Origin: JBJXGC01 sp046154545
GTDB taxonomy: Bacteria; Chloroflexota; Dehalococcoidia; Tepidiformales; Tepidiformaceae
Assembly: GCA_046154545.1 (NCBI GenBank)
Contig: JBJXGC010000156.1
Coordinates: forward strand, 1 to 31,676
DNA length: 31,676 bases
Direction of reading: 5' to 3'
In this document: positions 16,203 to 23,398 of the stretch, in pieces
Numbering within the stretch: the first letter of the stretch is position 1
Layout: each line of letters begins with the position of its first letter
The notes under the pieces: model-generated
What the model saw: the letters and a program-made list of their open reading frames with translations, nothing else
Databases searched by the model: none
Told to the model about the DNA's origin: nothing
Position numbers and translations under genes: made by a program

Positions 16203-16966
16203 GCGAAACTCCCGACGAGAGAGCCGATGACGAGGTACCAGCCATCGACCAGCACAAATAAGAGGATCTTGAACGGCAGCGAAACCATGACGGGCGGGAG
16301 CATCATCATGCCCATGCTGAGGAGGGCCGAGGAGACGACCAGGTCGATGACCATGAAGGGGATGAACATGACGAAGCCCATCTGGAAGGCCGTCTTCAGT
16401 TCAGAGATCGCGAAGGCCGGAATCAGGATGTAGGTGGCGACTTCGTCACGGTTCGCGGGCTTCTCTGCGCCCGAGAGCTTAAGGAACAGCCCCAGGTCCT
16501 GTTCGCGCGTCTGCTTGAGCATGAAGGTCCGGAGTGGTGCTTCGCCGCGGCTGAAGGCCTCCTGCTGGCTGAGGGTGCCGTTCATATAGGGCTGAATGGC
16601 GTCCTCGTTGATGGTCTTAATGGCGGGCGCCATGACGAAAGCGGTCATGAAGAGGGCAAGGCCGATGAGCACCTGGTTCGGGGGAAGCTGCTGCACGCCG
16701 ATCGCCGTCCGGAGGAGCGAGAGGACGATGATGATGCGGGTGAACGAGGTGACCATGATGAGCACGGCCGGCGCCAGGGAGAGCACCGTGACGAGGAGGA
16801 GGAGCTGGATGCCGGCGGAGACGTTCTGTGGGTTCTGGGTATCGATGAGGGTGGTGTCGGGCGGGGCGTCGGGGGCCGTCTGGGCGGCGCAGCCGCTGAG
16901 GGCTGCGGCGGAGAGGCCAAGGATGACGAGGGCAGCAAGCGTCCGCCGCTTTCGCGAGTTCATCAT
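16199..16966 (-). CDS. fliP: Flagellar export gate protein FliP, with a lipoprotein-like signal sequence
   Basis: Main channel subunit of the flagellar type III export gate, 255 residues, with a cleavable N-terminal signal as usual. Conserved stretches are TSFTRIIIVLSLLRTAIG, VLIGLALFMTAFVMAPA, TFMLKQTREQDLGLF and PAFAISELKTAFQMGF. Unusually, the signal ends in LSGC (residues 23-26, codon for Cys26 at 16889-16891), a good lipobox, followed by a short Ala/Pro/Thr-rich stretch. This would allow lipid modification at Cys26; FliP is not known as a lipoprotein. The ATG overlaps the fliO stop by 4 bases. Confidence 0.97.
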   Translation of the reverse strand: MMNSRKRRTLAALVILGLSAAALSGCAAQTAPDAPPDTTLIDTQNPQNVSAGIQLLLLVTVLSLAPAVLIMVTSFTRIIIVLSLLRTAIGVQQLPPNQVLIGLALFMTAFVMAPAIKTINEDAIQPYMNGTLSQQEAFSRGEAPLRTFMLKQTREQDLGLFLKLSGAEKPANRDEVATYILIPAFAISELKTAFQMGFVMFIPFMVIDLVVSSALLSMGMMMLPPVMVSLPFKILLFVLVDGWYLVIGSLVGSFA

Positions 16967-17577
16967 GCGAGGCCCCCGGTCCCGATAACGACCTCGTCTT
17001 GCTGGGGAGCACGCGGGCGACCGTTCCGGAGGGACTCGAAGAGTTCCGCTGCGAAGGTGGCGATTGGTTGATGCTGGGGGCGGGCGAGGTCATCGAGGAC
17101 CTGGCGGGCCTCTTCGTCGGTGAGTTCGTCGAGGAGGGAGATCTGCTGGGCGGTGGCGCCGACGGCGATGACCCGCTCGCCAAGGGCGACGAGGTGGATG
17201 GAGCGGCCGTTGCTGATGGCGAGGGTATCGACCACCTTCAGGAAGCCCGTAACGCTGCGGGGGCTCGATTGCCGCCGCCCCCACCAGCGCAGGGCGACGA
17301 TGGCGCCACCGATGACGACGGCCGCGAGGGCCAGGCGCCAGGCGAGCGAGACCATATCGGCGCCACCGAGACTGAAGCCCTGGGAGCCCTTCGCCGGCGT
17401 GCTCGACGCCGGTCCCGAGGCAGGTGCGGCCTGCTGCCCGGGAGTCTGGATGGACGGCTGCTGCTCGCCGGGGTGCGGGTCCGGGGCGAACGCCGAGACG
17501 AAGAGGAGGGCGACAAGCAGCACGCCACAGCCGAGGGCGATGAACCAGAGCCGCTTGCGATTGGCCACCTGCTTCAA
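16963..17577 (-). CDS. fliO: Flagellar export assembly protein FliO
   Basis: FliO helps assemble the FliP ring of the export gate. The product has 204 residues: an N-terminal hydrophobic segment (about 11-30, signal or membrane anchor), a Pro/Ser/Gln-rich spacer, a second membrane helix (about 77-97), and the cytoplasmic FliO domain (about 107-160: LKVVDTLAISNGRSIHLVAL, GERVIAVGATAQQISLL). FliO is short and poorly conserved, but the helix-then-beta-domain layout and position before fliP are diagnostic. It overlaps the upstream gene and fliP by 4 bases each. Confidence 0.92.
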   Translation of the reverse strand: MKQVANRKRLWFIALGCGVLLVALLFVSAFAPDPHPGEQQPSIQTPGQQAAPASGPASSTPAKGSQGFSLGGADMVSLAWRLALAAVVIGGAIVALRWWGRRQSSPRSVTGFLKVVDTLAISNGRSIHLVALGERVIAVGATAQQISLLDELTDEEARQVLDDLARPQHQPIATFAAELFESLRNGRPRAPQQDEVVIGTGGLA

Positions 17578-18689
17578 CTCGCAACCTCTTCGGGGTCGAT
17601 CGGGCGGCGGAGGACTTCGACCACGCGGACGCCGAAGTTTTCATCGACGACAACGACTTCGCCGCGGGCGACAATCCGTTCGTTGACGAGGATATCGACG
17701 GGCTCGCCGGCCAGGCGGTCGAGTTCGACGACGGAGCCGGGCCCAAGGCCGAGCACTTCAGCGACGGTGAGGCTGCTCCGGCCGAGTTCGACGCGGACGT
17801 GCATCTGGAGTCCGGCGAGCAGGTCCATGCCACTGCGGGAGACCGCCGGTTCAGGATCGGGGAGGGGAGCGAAGCGGGCGCGCTGGGCCGATGGCGCCGC
17901 CTGGCTGATGGGGGTAGGTTCGCGCGAAGCGGGGGCCGGTGGCGGCGGTGGCGGCGGGGCGGCCGCGGCGGAGGGCGCGGACGAGATTGGAGTGGGCGGC
18001 GGGGCGGCGGGCACCGGCTCATCCACGATCTCTGCGAAATCGAGGTCGTCGGCGGTGAGGGAGAAGGCCGCTGATGGCTCCGGCCCCGCTGGTTCAGCCG
18101 CGTCGAAGTTGGCCGGCATGCCGCCAGCGACGATATCGAGGAAGGTGCCGGGAAGGACGAGCGAGAAGGGCAGCAGTTTGCCCGAGGTGAGCATAGCGGT
18201 GAGGGCGAGGGCTGGTTCGTCGAGCGCGCCGAGGAGGGCGGGCATCGCGTCGGGGGCGATGTCGCCAAACGAGATCTGCAGGCCAGCCGTCGAGCGGGCG
18301 AAAACCTGACGGTTCAGGGCCTGCCCGATCTGACCGAGCAGGGTGGCGGCGAAAAGGATGGTCTGTGAGGCCTGGTCGGCGGGGTCGTCGGTGGAGATGT
18401 CGAAGAACATCGCGGCCATCGCGGTATCGGCGACGGCGTAGGCGGTCGCGGACTGGTCGCGATCGGTCTTGATGGTGAGCGGGAGGACGAGGTGGCGGTC
18501 GGCGTATTCGCCGATGATCTCGTCGGGCATGACGAGGCGGCCGTTGAGTTCGGCGACGGCCGGGGCGGCCGCGGAGAAGGACTCGATGGCGCTGGCGGCA
18601 GCCTGCCAGACAGCCTCACCCACCGCCTGCAGGATTTCGGCCTGGGCGGGTGAGAGGAGCTGGGCGATGACGTCTTTGGGTGCTGGCAT
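17574..18689 (-). CDS. fliY: Flagellar motor switch protein, FliY/FliN type, with non-catalytic CheC-like half
   Basis: Cytoplasmic rotor component, 371 residues. The C-terminal SpoA/FliN domain is clear (about 289-362: LQMHVRVELGRSSLTVAEVL, LGPGSVVELDRLAGEPVDIL, VNERIVARGEVVVVDENFG). The N-terminal 200 residues have the length and layout of a CheC/FliY domain. A long Pro/Ala-rich linker (about 225-275) joins the halves. The phosphatase motifs of CheC/FliY (E..N) are not visible: the two expected helices read EAVW and AATL instead. It thus probably serves only as a switch building block. FliM, FliG and CheY are not in the window. No good ribosome site precedes the ATG; the gap after fliL is 13 bases. 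Confidence 0.88.
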   Translation of the reverse strand: MPAPKDVIAQLLSPAQAEILQAVGEAVWQAAASAIESFSAAAPAVAELNGRLVMPDEIIGEYADRHLVLPLTIKTDRDQSATAYAVADTAMAAMFFDISTDDPADQASQTILFAATLLGQIGQALNRQVFARSTAGLQISFGDIAPDAMPALLGALDEPALALTAMLTSGKLLPFSLVLPGTFLDIVAGGMPANFDAAEPAGPEPSAAFSLTADDLDFAEIVDEPVPAAPPPTPISSAPSAAAAPPPPPPPAPASREPTPISQAAPSAQRARFAPLPDPEPAVSRSGMDLLAGLQMHVRVELGRSSLTVAEVLGLGPGSVVELDRLAGEPVDILVNERIVARGEVVVVDENFGVRVVEVLRRPIDPEEVAS

Positions 18690-18702
18690 GCGTGGGGGCC
18701 GC

Positions 18703-19191
18703 CTATTGGGTGATGAAGGTGGCGAAGTAGACGTTCTCCACCTTCTCGTGCTTGAACTCTTTGTTGAGGGCGACGACGAGGTCGTCTTTCAGCTTCTCGC
18801 GGCCTTCGGTGCTGGCCACTTCCTCGACGGTCCGGCCGCCAATGAGCGATGTGAGGATGTCGAGGATCTTGGGCATGTCTGGTTCGAGCTCCTCGGTGAA
18901 GTGCTCGTTGGCGACGACAATGGCGTGACCCTTCAGCTTGAGGTACTTGTGTTCGGGGTCGGCGAACTCGAGGGCGACGGCGACCTTCACGTAGTTGGGC
19001 GCGCTGGGGGGCGCCTTGAGATTGAAGACGCGCTCCGCGATGTGGATGCTGGGCCTGGGGGCGGCGGCGATTTCGGCCTCGGTGAAGACGGCTACCGGCT
19101 TCTTGTCGAGGTAGTTGGGCTTCACGTAGAACCAGAAGGCGACGGCGAGGAAGATGGCGCCACCGATGAGGACTTTCTTGTTCTTGAGCAT
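18703..19191 (-). CDS. fliL: Flagellar basal-body associated protein FliL
   Basis: Single-pass membrane protein that surrounds and supports the stator units. It has 162 residues: cytoplasmic LKNKKVL, membrane helix at about 7-22, then the extracytoplasmic FliL domain ending with DDLVVALNKEF and VENVYFATFITQ, matching the conserved C-terminal VYFTxFVxQ-like pattern. It lies 2 bases after motB, consistent with its stator role. Confidence 0.95.
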   Translation of the reverse strand: MLKNKKVLIGGAIFLAVAFWFYVKPNYLDKKPVAVFTEAEIAAAPRPSIHIAERVFNLKAPPSAPNYVKVAVALEFADPEHKYLKLKGHAIVVANEHFTEELEPDMPKILDILTSLIGGRTVEEVASTEGREKLKDDLVVALNKEFKHEKVENVYFATFITQ

Positions 19192-19193
19192 GG

Positions 19194-19952
19194 CTACTTC
19201 GTCCCTCCGGTTGGCGCGAGGATGCGCTGGAGTTCTTCGAGCGTGGGATAGAGGATGACGATGTCGGCCCGGCGGTTGAGGGCGCGGCCTTCGGGTGTGG
19301 TGTTGCCGGCGACGGGCCTGGTGTCGGCGAAGTTCGCGGAATGGAGCCGCTCGACGGGGATGCCGCTCGTTTCCGAGAGGAAACGGAGGACGGTGGTGGC
19401 GCGGGCGCCGGAGAGCTCCCAGTTGGTGGCGAAGTCGGCGTTGTTGACGGGGACGTTGTCGGTGTGGCCTTCGACCTGGATGAGGTTGGGGATCTGGCGG
19501 AGGACTTCGCCCACCTGGGCGAGCACTTCCTGGCTTCCGGGCTTGAGGGTGGCGCTGCCGGAGGCGAAGAGGAGGTTGTCCTGGAGGCTAATGGTGATCG
19601 ATTCGGCGTCCTGGCGGACCTGGACCTTGTTGTCGAGGCCGCGGGCGCTGGCGAACTCGCCAAGTTTCTTAGAGATGTCGTTGAGGTTGCGGGACTTGAT
19701 CTCCTGGAATCCGGGGGTGGCACCACCGCCGGTGTTAAAGATCGGTGAGCTGCCTGCCGCTCCATCGAGGACGCCGACGTTGAATGCCCGGTCGAGGGAC
19801 TGTTGCACGACGGTGAGCTTGCGGGGGTTCGAGTCGCTCAGGGCGTAGAGCACCACGAAGAGGGCCCAGAGAAGGGTGACCATGTCGGCGTAGGAGACGA
19901 TCCAGCGTTCGTGGTTCTCGGGGGCTTTGGCCTCGGGGGCTTTGCGGCTCAT
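19194..19952 (-). CDS. motB: Flagellar motor stator protein MotB
   Basis: Stator subunit that binds peptidoglycan and carries the ion-binding aspartate. It has 252 residues. The membrane segment WIVSYADMVTLLWALFVVLY (about 17-36) contains Asp23, the ion-binding site. The OmpA-like domain (about 125-240) has VEGHTDNVPVNN and LSGARATTVLRFL, then GRALNRRADIVI, the peptidoglycan-binding fold. Whether it uses protons or sodium cannot be decided by eye. The ATG overlaps motA by 4 bases. Confidence 0.98.
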   Translation of the reverse strand: MSRKAPEAKAPENHERWIVSYADMVTLLWALFVVLYALSDSNPRKLTVVQQSLDRAFNVGVLDGAAGSSPIFNTGGGATPGFQEIKSRNLNDISKKLGEFASARGLDNKVQVRQDAESITISLQDNLLFASGSATLKPGSQEVLAQVGEVLRQIPNLIQVEGHTDNVPVNNADFATNWELSGARATTVLRFLSETSGIPVERLHSANFADTRPVAGNTTPEGRALNRRADIVILYPTLEELQRILAPTGGTK

Positions 19953-20752
19953 GCGGCCTCCCGGTGCGATTCGCCGCCGTCGCCACCTTCTTTGGCCTGG
20001 CGCTGGCCGGGGGCAAGGAAGCCTTCGAGCTTCTCACGGACGATGCGCGGGTTGTCGCCGGCCTGGATGGACATGAGCCCCTCGGTGACGAGGGCGAGCT
20101 GATGCTGCTCGTGCTTCAGGTTGTTGTGGAGTTTCTTGGCCAGGGGGAGGAAGAGGACGTTCGCGATGAACACGCCGTAGAAGGTGGCGACGAAGGCGAC
20201 GGCGATGCCGGGGCCGATGTGCTCTGGTTCATCGAGGTGAGTCATGACGCCCATGAGGCCGAGGACGGCGCCGAGGACGCCGATGGTTGGGGCGATGCCG
20301 CCCCAGAATTCGAAGAGTTCAGCGCCTTGTTCGGCCCGGTGCTTGGTCGAGTCCGCGTCGATCTCCATGATCTGGCGGAGCAGTTCTGGGTCGGTCCCGT
20401 CGATCATGAGCTGCACGCCCTTGCGGGTGAACGGGTCGTGGATGTTGTTGACGTCGGACTCGAGGGCGAGCAAGCCCTCACGGCGGGCCTTATCGGCCAT
20501 GTCCACGAAGAGGTTGACGGTCTCGATGGGGTTGTGCTTGGAGGCGCCGAAGAGGGCGGAGAGGACGGTCTTGGGGAGGCCGATCATGGCGGACAGGGGC
20601 TGGGAGATCATCGTGGCGCCGAGGGAGCCGAGGATGACGATCATGAAGCCGGGGAGGTTAATCAGGGCGGCGGGGTTGCCACCCTCCATGATGTTGCCGC
20701 CGATGATGCCGACGATGGCGAGGGCGATCCCGGCGAGTGTGGCGATGTCCAT
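19949..20752 (-). CDS. motA: Flagellar motor stator protein MotA
   Basis: Stator subunit with four membrane helices that pushes on the rotor. It has 267 residues. Conserved stretches are KARREGLLALE in the cytoplasmic loop, IAPTIGVLGAVLGLMGVM (helix 3) and VATFYGVFIANVLFLPLAKKL (helix 4). The N-terminus DIATLAGIALAIVGIIGG is the first helix. The ATG directly follows the flbD stop without a gap, and motB overlaps its end. Confidence 0.98.
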   Translation of the reverse strand: MDIATLAGIALAIVGIIGGNIMEGGNPAALINLPGFMIVILGSLGATMISQPLSAMIGLPKTVLSALFGASKHNPIETVNLFVDMADKARREGLLALESDVNNIHDPFTRKGVQLMIDGTDPELLRQIMEIDADSTKHRAEQGAELFEFWGGIAPTIGVLGAVLGLMGVMTHLDEPEHIGPGIAVAFVATFYGVFIANVLFLPLAKKLHNNLKHEQHQLALVTEGLMSIQAGDNPRIVREKLEGFLAPGQRQAKEGGDGGESHREAA

Positions 20753-20953
20753 CTAGCTGGTCCTTCGGATGGCGCCCATGGCTGCGCGGCGGTATTCGGC
20801 GATGCGCTGAGCAATGAGGTCGGGCGTTTCCGCACAGACGTAGCGGTGGCCGTTGGTCAGCGTGATGTGGGTGTCGTGTGAGGCTTCTATGACCTCGATC
20901 AGGTCGGGGTTCAGGTAGAAGACGGTGCCATCAATGCGCGTAAGCTCGATCAT
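20753..20953 (-). CDS. flbD: FlbD family flagellar protein
   Basis: Small protein of 66 residues, nearly all FlbD family domain: MIELTRIDGTVFYLNPDLIE, then ASHDTHITLTNGHRYVCAET. FlbD-family proteins of Gram-positive bacteria sit between hook genes and motA and have no firmly assigned job. This is not the sigma-54 activator FlbD of Caulobacter. It is the first gene of the long operon in this window; flgE, which often precedes it elsewhere, is absent here. Confidence 0.93.
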   Translation of the reverse strand: MIELTRIDGTVFYLNPDLIEVIEASHDTHITLTNGHRYVCAETPDLIAQRIAEYRRAAMGAIRRTS

Positions 20954-21130
20954 GTTGGCCTGTACCGTGTCCCTTTTCCCGGATGGTTCGAGGTTAGGGT
21001 GGTCTGTCGGCGAGGGTTATCAGGAAACGCCCAGAGCGCCCGAGACGGATCCCTGAGACCGATGACCGGCCGCCCTACAAGCCGTGGGCGAGGCCGCCAG
21101 GCGGGTGCCCTTCGGCGGCTGGCACACAAA
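20954..21130. promoter_or_regulatory. Leader region of the 23-gene motility operon
   Basis: The operon must start here, between the response-regulator terminator and flbD. I see no convincing sigma-70 or sigma-28 promoter; a GCCGACAG resembling a sigma-28 -10 lacks a matching -35. TATCAGG at 21018-21024 (plus strand) matches the half-site of the palindrome upstream of the response regulator. Confidence 0.35.
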
Positions 21131-21153
21131 AGCCCGGCCGTGATGGCCGGGCT
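21131..21153 (-). terminator. Intrinsic terminator of the response regulator gene
   Basis: A perfect 9-bp GC-rich stem (21131-21139 with 21145-21153) with a 5-base loop, followed on the minus strand by CTTTTGTG. It lies about 35 bases after the response regulator stop and separates it from the flagellar operon. Confidence 0.9.
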
Positions 21154-21187
21154 TTCAGATGGTGGGCGGAGATGGGCGAAGGGCGGG

Positions 21188-21982
21188 TCAGACGGCCTCA
21201 GCATCCCCGATGGAGAGCATGCGCTCGGCCTCTTCGACGCTCTCGAGGTGGACGATGCCCTTGCGGATGGCGTAACGAATGAGGTCGGTGCGGTTGCGAG
21301 CGTGAAGCTTGGTCATGATGTGCGCCTTGTGCGCTTCGACGGTCTTGACGCTGATGTAGAGCGCGTTGGCGATGCCCTGGTTGGTGTGTCCTTCAGCGAT
21401 CAGCTGGAGCACTTCGCGTTCACGCGAAGTGAGGGCCTCGACGCCCGTGCGCTGGTCGGCTCGCTTGGACTGGTAGAGCACCTCGGCGAGGTCGAAGCCT
21501 TCGCTGAGCGCGGTTGAGAAGTAGCTGTTGCCGCGATGGACGGTCTGGATGGCGAGCACGAGCTCCGAGACATCTGACTTCTTGATGATGTAGCCGGAGG
21601 CGCCAGCGCGGAGGGACTCAAGGAGCTGGTCCTCATCGACGAAGCCGCTGAGCATCACGACGCGTGTTGCGGGCGCAGCACGGCGGATCTGGCGAGTGGC
21701 TTCGAGGCCGTTCAGGCCAGGCATGACGACATCCATGAGGACGACATCGGGATTGTACTTTTCGACAGCGGTGACGGCTTCGCGGCCGTTCTCGACGTCG
21801 GCGACGACTTCGAGTTCTGGCTGGCTTTCCAGCAACATGCGAAGGGCCTGGCGGATGACGGCGTGGTCATCCACGACAAGGATGCGGATGCGGTGCTGCG
21901 TGCGCCCCTGTCCGACTGGAGAAGCACCGGAAACGCCGGCGCGAGGGGGGAGGGCGCGTCCCTGGATCCGCGATGTTGTCAT
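21188..21982 (-). CDS. NarL/LuxR-family response regulator
   Basis: Two-component transcription factor, 264 residues. After a 30-residue Arg/Gly-rich N-terminal extension comes a receiver domain (about 31-150) with acidic pair Asp38-Asp39, phosphoacceptor Asp84 (VLMDVVMPG), Ser112 and the YIIKK lysine. A LuxR-type helix-turn-helix follows at about 184-242 (LTSREREVLQLIAEG then VKTVEAHKAHIMTKLHARNR). AAGGGAA serves as ribosome site. No histidine kinase is adjacent, so its partner is unknown. Position next to the motility operon and shared sequence motifs suggest control of motility, as DegU does in Bacillus; this is inference. Confidence 0.95.
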   Translation of the reverse strand: MTTSRIQGRALPPRAGVSGASPVGQGRTQHRIRILVVDDHAVIRQALRMLLESQPELEVVADVENGREAVTAVEKYNPDVVLMDVVMPGLNGLEATRQIRRAAPATRVVMLSGFVDEDQLLESLRAGASGYIIKKSDVSELVLAIQTVHRGNSYFSTALSEGFDLAEVLYQSKRADQRTGVEALTSREREVLQLIAEGHTNQGIANALYISVKTVEAHKAHIMTKLHARNRTDLIRYAIRKGIVHLESVEEAERMLSIGDAEAV

Positions 21983-22361
21983 GAACTGTTCCCTTCGTAT
22001 TCACGTATTGGCGCCGCCCCGCGGAAAATGCAGGGCTGCGTCAGTGGTGGCGGCGGGCATTCCCGCGTAACGGAAACCCCTAGGACTTCCACCAGTCTAG
22101 CCCCGGCATGCGGGTGGCGTATCAGGGATTCCCCTGATAGGTGTTCCCGAACGCACCGCATGTCGCTGGCGGAAGTATCGACTCCGGCCGGTGGAAGCCC
22201 AGTGACGTGGACCGGACGGCCGAACCCGGTTGAGGTGCAGCAAACCACGCCCAATAGGGCCTGACAATGGCAGGTTGGTGGCAAACACGTGGAGCGTCTG
22301 TGGATAAGCCACGTAGGGCTCCGCCGGGACGGGCGGAGACGGGTACGGGCCGGCCGATGCG
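21983..22361. other. Intergenic region upstream of the response regulator
   Basis: About 380 bases without a credible gene. It contains the regulator palindrome (22120-22139) and a 7-bp hairpin after the ABM gene (22319-22325 with 22332-22338, no T-run). No convincing sigma-70 promoter could be fixed for the response regulator. Open frames here lack ribosome sites and family features. Confidence 0.5.
22120..22139. promoter_or_regulatory. Palindromic operator candidate upstream of the response regulator
   Basis: A perfect 8-bp inverted repeat TATCAGGG-N4-CCCTGATA lies about 140 bases upstream of the regulator start. NarL/NreC-type regulators bind short dyads such as TAGGG-N4-CCCTA, so this may be an autoregulatory site. 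Related half-sites occur at 2945-2952, 21018-21024 and 24363-24369. Confidence 0.5.
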
Positions 22362-22649
22362 CTAGATCGAGATGAAGGCACGGTCGATGTGACCTGCCTC
22401 GATAACCAGATGGAACTCAGAGTGGAGGGCGAGGAAGTGCTGGAGGTTGGCCGCTTTGTCCGCGGCGGCCTGGTCGTCGTAGACGGCGATCCTGGCCACC
22501 TCGGTGCTGCCATCGGTCGGTTGAAGGAGATAACTGGCGACACAGCCGGGCGTACCGCGGGCGGCGTCCGCTATCTGCTTCATGAGGTCACGGGCGCGTT
22601 GTTCCTGGCCGCGGCGCGGGGTGGCGATTGAGAGTCGGACGTACGGCAT
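22362..22649 (-). CDS. Small ABM-domain (dimeric alpha-beta barrel) protein
   Basis: 95 residues forming one ferredoxin-like barrel domain of the antibiotic biosynthesis monooxygenase (ABM) superfamily: beta strand YVRLSIATPRRG, helix QEQRARDLMKQIADAARGTPG, strand CVASYLLQPT, strand EVARIAVYDDQAAADKAANL, helix HFLALHSEF. The start at 22649 has GGAGGGAAG about 7 bases upstream; a longer frame to 22742 crosses the neighbouring terminator and is rejected. The superfamily covers monooxygenases, haem degraders and stress proteins, and no catalytic residue points to one. It has no visible link to motility. Confidence 0.8.
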   Translation of the reverse strand: MPYVRLSIATPRRGQEQRARDLMKQIADAARGTPGCVASYLLQPTDGSTEVARIAVYDDQAAADKAANLQHFLALHSEFHLVIEAGHIDRAFISI

Positions 22650-22698
22650 GGCACTTCCCTCCGGTGGGCGGATTGTACGGGGCCGCGGCCGTGGCGCA

Positions 22699-22736
22699 AA
22701 CGAAAGGCCTCCCGCCGGAGCGGAAGGCCTTTCGTT
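22699..22736 (-). terminator. Intrinsic terminator of the zinc-ribbon gene
   Basis: A 12-bp perfect stem (22699-22710 with 22725-22736) encloses a further small CCGC/GCGG stem. On the minus strand it lies about 25 bases after the zinc-ribbon stop and ends in CCTTTCGTTTG. Confidence 0.88.
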
Positions 22737-22760
22737 AATCATGCGAGGAGAGACTGGCTC

Positions 22761-22979
22761 TCAGAGTCGAAGTTTGCCGTGGGACGGCTGGCGGCGCCGC
22801 TGGCGCTGCGGCAGGGCCGCTTCCTCGGCGGCGAGATCGACCGGAGGACTGGTGAGCACTTCGTGGACGTAGCCGCACATGATGCAGCTGCCGTAGGTGC
22901 CGTGCCAGTCGCGCTCGACGATTATCGAACCGCGGCACTTCGGACATGACTTCGGTGGCGCTTCTTGCAAAGCTGGCAT
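22761..22979 (-). CDS. Small zinc-ribbon protein
   Basis: 72 residues with a four-cysteine zinc ribbon: Cys12, Cys15 (CPKC) and Cys32, Cys35 (CIMC) separated by a strand containing IIVERDWHGTYG. The C-terminal third is Gln/Arg-rich and basic (QRQRRRQ), suggesting nucleic acid contact. The function is unknown. It stands alone, with its own promoter, a long leader and a strong terminator. GAGAGGGA precedes the ATG by about 6 bases. Confidence 0.8.
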   Translation of the reverse strand: MPALQEAPPKSCPKCRGSIIVERDWHGTYGSCIMCGYVHEVLTSPPVDLAAEEAALPQRQRRRQPSHGKLRL

Positions 22980-23238
22980 GGTGATTCCCTCTCCCCTATT
23001 TGTCGCATGGTGCGACGTGGTGCGTGAATTGGAACGAGACAGATCCTCAGTGGGTAGGTAAGCCCACCTAATCCGGCGCCCGCAAGGCCCAGAGCGTTAA
23101 GCGGCACGGATGGAAGGACATCCGGTTCGGGAACTTGCCGAACACACCGCGTCACGCAAGGGTGCGCCTTGGCGGCGCATCTCGCGGAGTCAGACAACGA
23201 TCCGAGCGCGTGGGACCGCTCTCACGGCCACCTCCCGG
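22980..23238 (-). ncRNA. Long structured leader (possible cis-regulatory RNA) of the zinc-ribbon gene
   Basis: Between the predicted promoter and the ATG lie about 250 transcribed bases with no gene. Perfect 6-bp stems are at 23163-23168/23174-23179, 23125-23130/23138-23143, 23107-23112/23119-23124 and 23002-23007/23011-23016. The second and third hairpins abut exactly and are bracketed by GCGG (23101-23104) and CCGC (23147-23150), giving a three-way-junction layout. It matches no riboswitch class I know. High GC makes chance stems likely, so this is tentative. Confidence 0.35.
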
Positions 23239-23268
23239 ACGCTAACAAGGTTACAGATAGGGTGTCAA
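23239..23268 (-). promoter_or_regulatory. Sigma-70 type promoter of the zinc-ribbon gene
   Basis: Minus strand: perfect -35 TTGACA (23263-23268), spacer 18, -10 TAGCGT (23239-23244). The -10 is weak but keeps the key T, A and final T. The start would be near 23232, giving a leader of about 250 bases. Confidence 0.55.
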
Positions 23269-23398
23269 CCCCGGAATTGAGAAAAGCATCACAAATTTAC
23301 CGGCCGATAGGGACAATCCATCCATCTATCAGCGAAACCCACTATGCCCAATACGGATCTGGCCGAGCGGGTTCGTGTCCGAGGCCGGCGCCGCCCGT
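23269..23398. other. AT-richer gap between the epimerase and zinc-ribbon promoter
   Basis: About 130 bases downstream of the epimerase. It is lower in GC than its surroundings. No gene, no clear terminator hairpin for the epimerase and no repeat were seen. Confidence 0.4.

Noticed and set aside
20954..21130. Sigma-28 promoter upstream of flbD
   Set aside because: A GCCGACAG resembles the -10 but there is no TAAA-like -35 at 15 bases.
21979..22284. Minus-strand open frame overlapping the response regulator leader
   Set aside because: No ribosome site, no recognisable domain, unusual Cys-rich composition, and it covers the regulatory palindrome.
22980..23238. Known riboswitch (c-di-GMP, TPP, cobalamin, ZTP or guanidine)
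   Set aside because: I looked for the conserved boxes of these classes and did not find them, so the leader is reported only as an unassigned structured region.
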